Below are positions 8,601 to 10,161 of a stretch of 10,161 nucleotides of DNA, one piece after another. Made by a program: the position numbers and the translations under genes. The notes beneath the pieces are model-generated. The model did not search any database. It was not told the DNA's origin and worked only from the letters and a program-made list of their open reading frames with translations. Within the stretch, counting starts at the first letter, position 1; each line of letters starts with the position of its first letter. Source of the DNA: Campylobacterales bacterium (GTDB taxonomy: Bacteria > Campylobacterota > Campylobacteria > Campylobacterales > Hydrogenimonadaceae); contig JAMOMS010000111.1 of NCBI GenBank assembly GCA_027067015.1, positions 1-10,161 on the forward strand, read 5' to 3'.

Positions 8601-9581
8601 TTAAGTGTTTATAAAATATTGCTGGCATTTTGCTTTTGAATCGAAAGGTTCGACGCTTAGCCTCTCTTCTCCCACTTCAACGTCATACTCTTTGCCCGCT
8701 TCGGTTTTGCCGTAAGTGGCGGTGATTTTAGCGGCCAGTTTTTTATCCTCGTCGTCGGCGTTGGCCGAGAGGGCCGAAACGGGCCCGGGGGTACCCAGCA
8801 GACGGACTTTGAGATATTTGGGTGTCAGCGCCGCCAAAATCATCTCGTTGTCCTCCTTGTGGCGGCCCACCACCAGTTTGGCTCCATGTGGCAGGCGCAG
8901 GTGACGGCCGCATTTGAGCAGGGCGATATCCTCTACCTCAAGGGTGTCATATTTGATAAACTCGGCCAGTTTTTTGGAGAAATTCTCGTCCGTTAGCAGA
9001 CAGCCGCCGCCCGGTTTTTCGTAATCTTTCAACCCGATCTCTTCGGCCAGTCGCAGTTGAACCTCCCGGCCTCGGCCCGTGATACCCAAAAGTTGTTCAC
9101 GATCCACCCAGCCCTCTCTTTCAGGAAGCGTCGGCGGAAGGGCCTTGGCGCTTAAGGGTCTTAAAAGCAGGTCGTCGGTTTGGGCCAGTTTGGTCACGAT
9201 ATCCAGGGCGTCGCGCCGCTGGCTCATGGGGCGCTGGCCTACCACCTCGCCGCTAATAAGAAAACTTGCCCCCCAGGGCTCCATCAGCTCTTTGGCAATA
9301 CGAAACATATTGCCGTGGCAGTCGATACAGGGGTTGAAGTTTTTGCCGTAGCCGTATTTGGGGTTGAATAGAATGTCACGCAGATACTGGTCGCGGATGT
9401 CGATAGAGCGAAGCTCTATGCCGATCTGATCGCACATATTCTGCATATGCGCAAGTTTGCTTTTGGTAGAACCAAAACCGATGTCTATGTGCAGGGCGAT
9501 CACTTCGATGCCCTGTTTTTTGACCAGCCACGCCGCCAGGGTGCTGTCCAGTCCGCCGCTAAAGAGTGATATGGCTTTCAT
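8601..9581 (-). CDS. PP-loop ATPase resembling tRNA thiolation enzymes (MnmA/ThiI type), with NFACT-R-like C-terminus
   Basis: This 326-aa protein has an N-terminal PP-loop, SGGLDST (8-14), which binds ATP and adenylates a substrate. It also has the motif NPCIDCHGNMF with C85 and C88, and a further cysteine, C194, in PGGGCLLTD. A cysteine in an NPxxxC motif and a second one about 100 residues later match the catalytic pair of MnmA, the tRNA 2-thiouridine synthase, so sulfur insertion into tRNA is a reasonable prediction. The C-terminal part around 225-270 (RHLRLPHGAKLVVGRHKEDNE, then TPGPVSAL) resembles the NFACT-R RNA-binding domain. It is not QueC, because the QueC zinc cysteines are absent. 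The ATG at 9581-9579 lies inside the end of dnaG (23-bp overlap), with GGAG about 12 nt upstream, suggesting coupling. The substrate is unknown. Confidence 0.75.
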   Translation of the reverse strand: MKAISLFSGGLDSTLAAWLVKKQGIEVIALHIDIGFGSTKSKLAHMQNMCDQIGIELRSIDIRDQYLRDILFNPKYGYGKNFNPCIDCHGNMFRIAKELMEPWGASFLISGEVVGQRPMSQRRDALDIVTKLAQTDDLLLRPLSAKALPPTLPEREGWVDREQLLGITGRGREVQLRLAEEIGLKDYEKPGGGCLLTDENFSKKLAEFIKYDTLEVEDIALLKCGRHLRLPHGAKLVVGRHKEDNEMILAALTPKYLKVRLLGTPGPVSALSANADDEDKKLAAKITATYGKTEAGKEYDVEVGEERLSVEPFDSKAKCQQYFINT

Positions 9582-10161
9582 AGGGTACCAGTTCTCCTCG
9601 TTTGAGTCGGTGAATATAGTCTTGATACTTTCTTATAAAAAAAGCTTTTTTTTGAAAAGGAAGTCTATCATCTTTTTTGATAATGTCAAGGGCTTTTAGA
9701 TAATAGCGTTGCAAAAAGAAGAGAAGCTGTTGCTTGAGCTCCTCTTCGCTGTAGATTTTGATCTCCTCATCCAGGTCTATGCGTTGCAAAGCGTCGTGTT
9801 CGTTTCCCTGCACCAGCGCCTCAAACGCCTGCCGGTAGGTCACAAACATCGACGCGTCCATCGTGTCAAGCACCATATCTATCAAGTCGGGGGTACGCAG
9901 AAGAGTTTTGAGAATGCTCGCTTCAGCCACGTCCGAAAGGGTTAGGCCCGTTGCGTTGGGAAGTGAGCCGGAAGAGACGCTCTTTTGGCGTGCCGTGAAT
10001 TTGGCCGTGGGAACGCCCAGCCCGGCGGCGGCGTAGGGGGCGTACTTTTCCAGCGCGAAAGGAGATAGGGCGGACAAAAAACGCCTAAGCTCCTCAAAAG
10101 CGCGCTCCTTATCGACAGGTGAGCTTAAATCGTGTTCGGCCAATATACGCTCAATAATAAA
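9559..10161 (-). CDS. dnaG: DNA primase DnaG, C-terminal part (5' truncated by window edge)
   Basis: DnaG makes RNA primers at the fork and docks on DnaB helicase through its C-terminal domain. The frame is open to the right edge (it begins FIIERILAEHDL), leaving 201 visible residues. The zinc-binding and TOPRIM catalytic domains lie outside the window. The visible part has the end of the polymerase region (SSPVDKERAFEELRRFL, SPFALEKYAPYAAAGLGV). A variable Ser/Lys-rich linker follows. Next comes a helical helicase-binding type domain, AEASILKTLLRTPDLID and MFVTYRQAFEALV, matching the usual DnaG pattern of hydrophobic helices after the linker. Assignment rests on pattern similarity without the catalytic motifs. 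The TTG at 10143 that would begin a shorter frame is internal. Confidence 0.82.
   Translation of the reverse strand, partial: FIIERILAEHDLSSPVDKERAFEELRRFLSALSPFALEKYAPYAAAGLGVPTAKFTARQKSVSSGSLPNATGLTLSDVAEASILKTLLRTPDLIDMVLDTMDASMFVTYRQAFEALVQGNEHDALQRIDLDEEIKIYSEEELKQQLLFFLQRYYLKALDIIKKDDRLPFQKKAFFIRKYQDYIHRLKRGELVPYESHITL

Noticed and set aside
8236..8628. Minus-strand 130-aa open frame
   Set aside because: It reads straight through the tRNA-Ala gene; the SSAGRAPRWQRGGQRFEPAM-type peptide is a well-known artefact of translated tRNA genes. It also runs antisense to the lipoprotein gene.
8601..9581. Assignment of the PP-loop gene as queC, which would fit with queF
   Set aside because: QueC is shorter and has a cluster of zinc-binding cysteines near its C-terminus. 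This protein instead has NPCIDC plus a distant cysteine and an extra C-terminal domain.

Overview
The window is a chromosomal replication-origin region of a member of the Campylobacterota (Epsilonproteobacteria), probably a free-living or vent-type relative of Sulfurovum or Sulfurimonas. Four things support this: the thyX / ruvC / dnaA / dnaN / gyrB layout; DnaA boxes of the TTATTCACA type with a TTCAC core; a ~355-residue beta clamp and ~440-residue DnaA; and a short QueF. The genus is inferred, and the DNA is moderately GC-rich for this phylum.

Left part (1-1061): the 3' part of thyX (flavin-dependent thymidylate synthase) converges on ruvC (minus strand), and the two overlap by 10 bp. Between ruvC and dnaA lies a spacer of about 120 bp with at least four DnaA-box-like sites, a hairpin-forming inverted repeat and a probable dnaA promoter. 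This is the first half of a bipartite oriC.

Centre (1062-8453): dnaA is followed by a 184-bp spacer holding a second DnaA-box cluster, an AT-rich probable unwinding element and two competing hairpins. A tightly packed plus-strand run follows: dnaN, gyrB, a two-TM GGDEF-EAL protein whose catalytic motifs are degenerate, queF (queuosine pathway), and an unrecognised lipoprotein with a second membrane span and long coiled coils. Gaps are 23 nt or less and one junction is an ATGA overlap, so these genes are probably co-transcribed.

Right part (8454-10161): on the minus strand, the 3' part of dnaG (primase) overlaps the start of a PP-loop ATPase gene resembling tRNA thiolation enzymes with an NFACT-R-like tail. 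A tRNA-Ala(GGC) gene follows. This block converges on the plus-strand operon in a short AT-rich spacer.

The window is mainly core replication machinery (DnaA, clamp, gyrase, primase, RuvC) plus dTMP supply and tRNA modification. The less ordinary items are the dead-looking c-di-GMP-type protein and the double-anchored lipoprotein in the gyrB operon, the origin architecture, a GC-skew switch that appears displaced from the DnaA-box clusters, and the PP-loop protein beside primase. I see no mobile element, CRISPR array or clear horizontal insertion.
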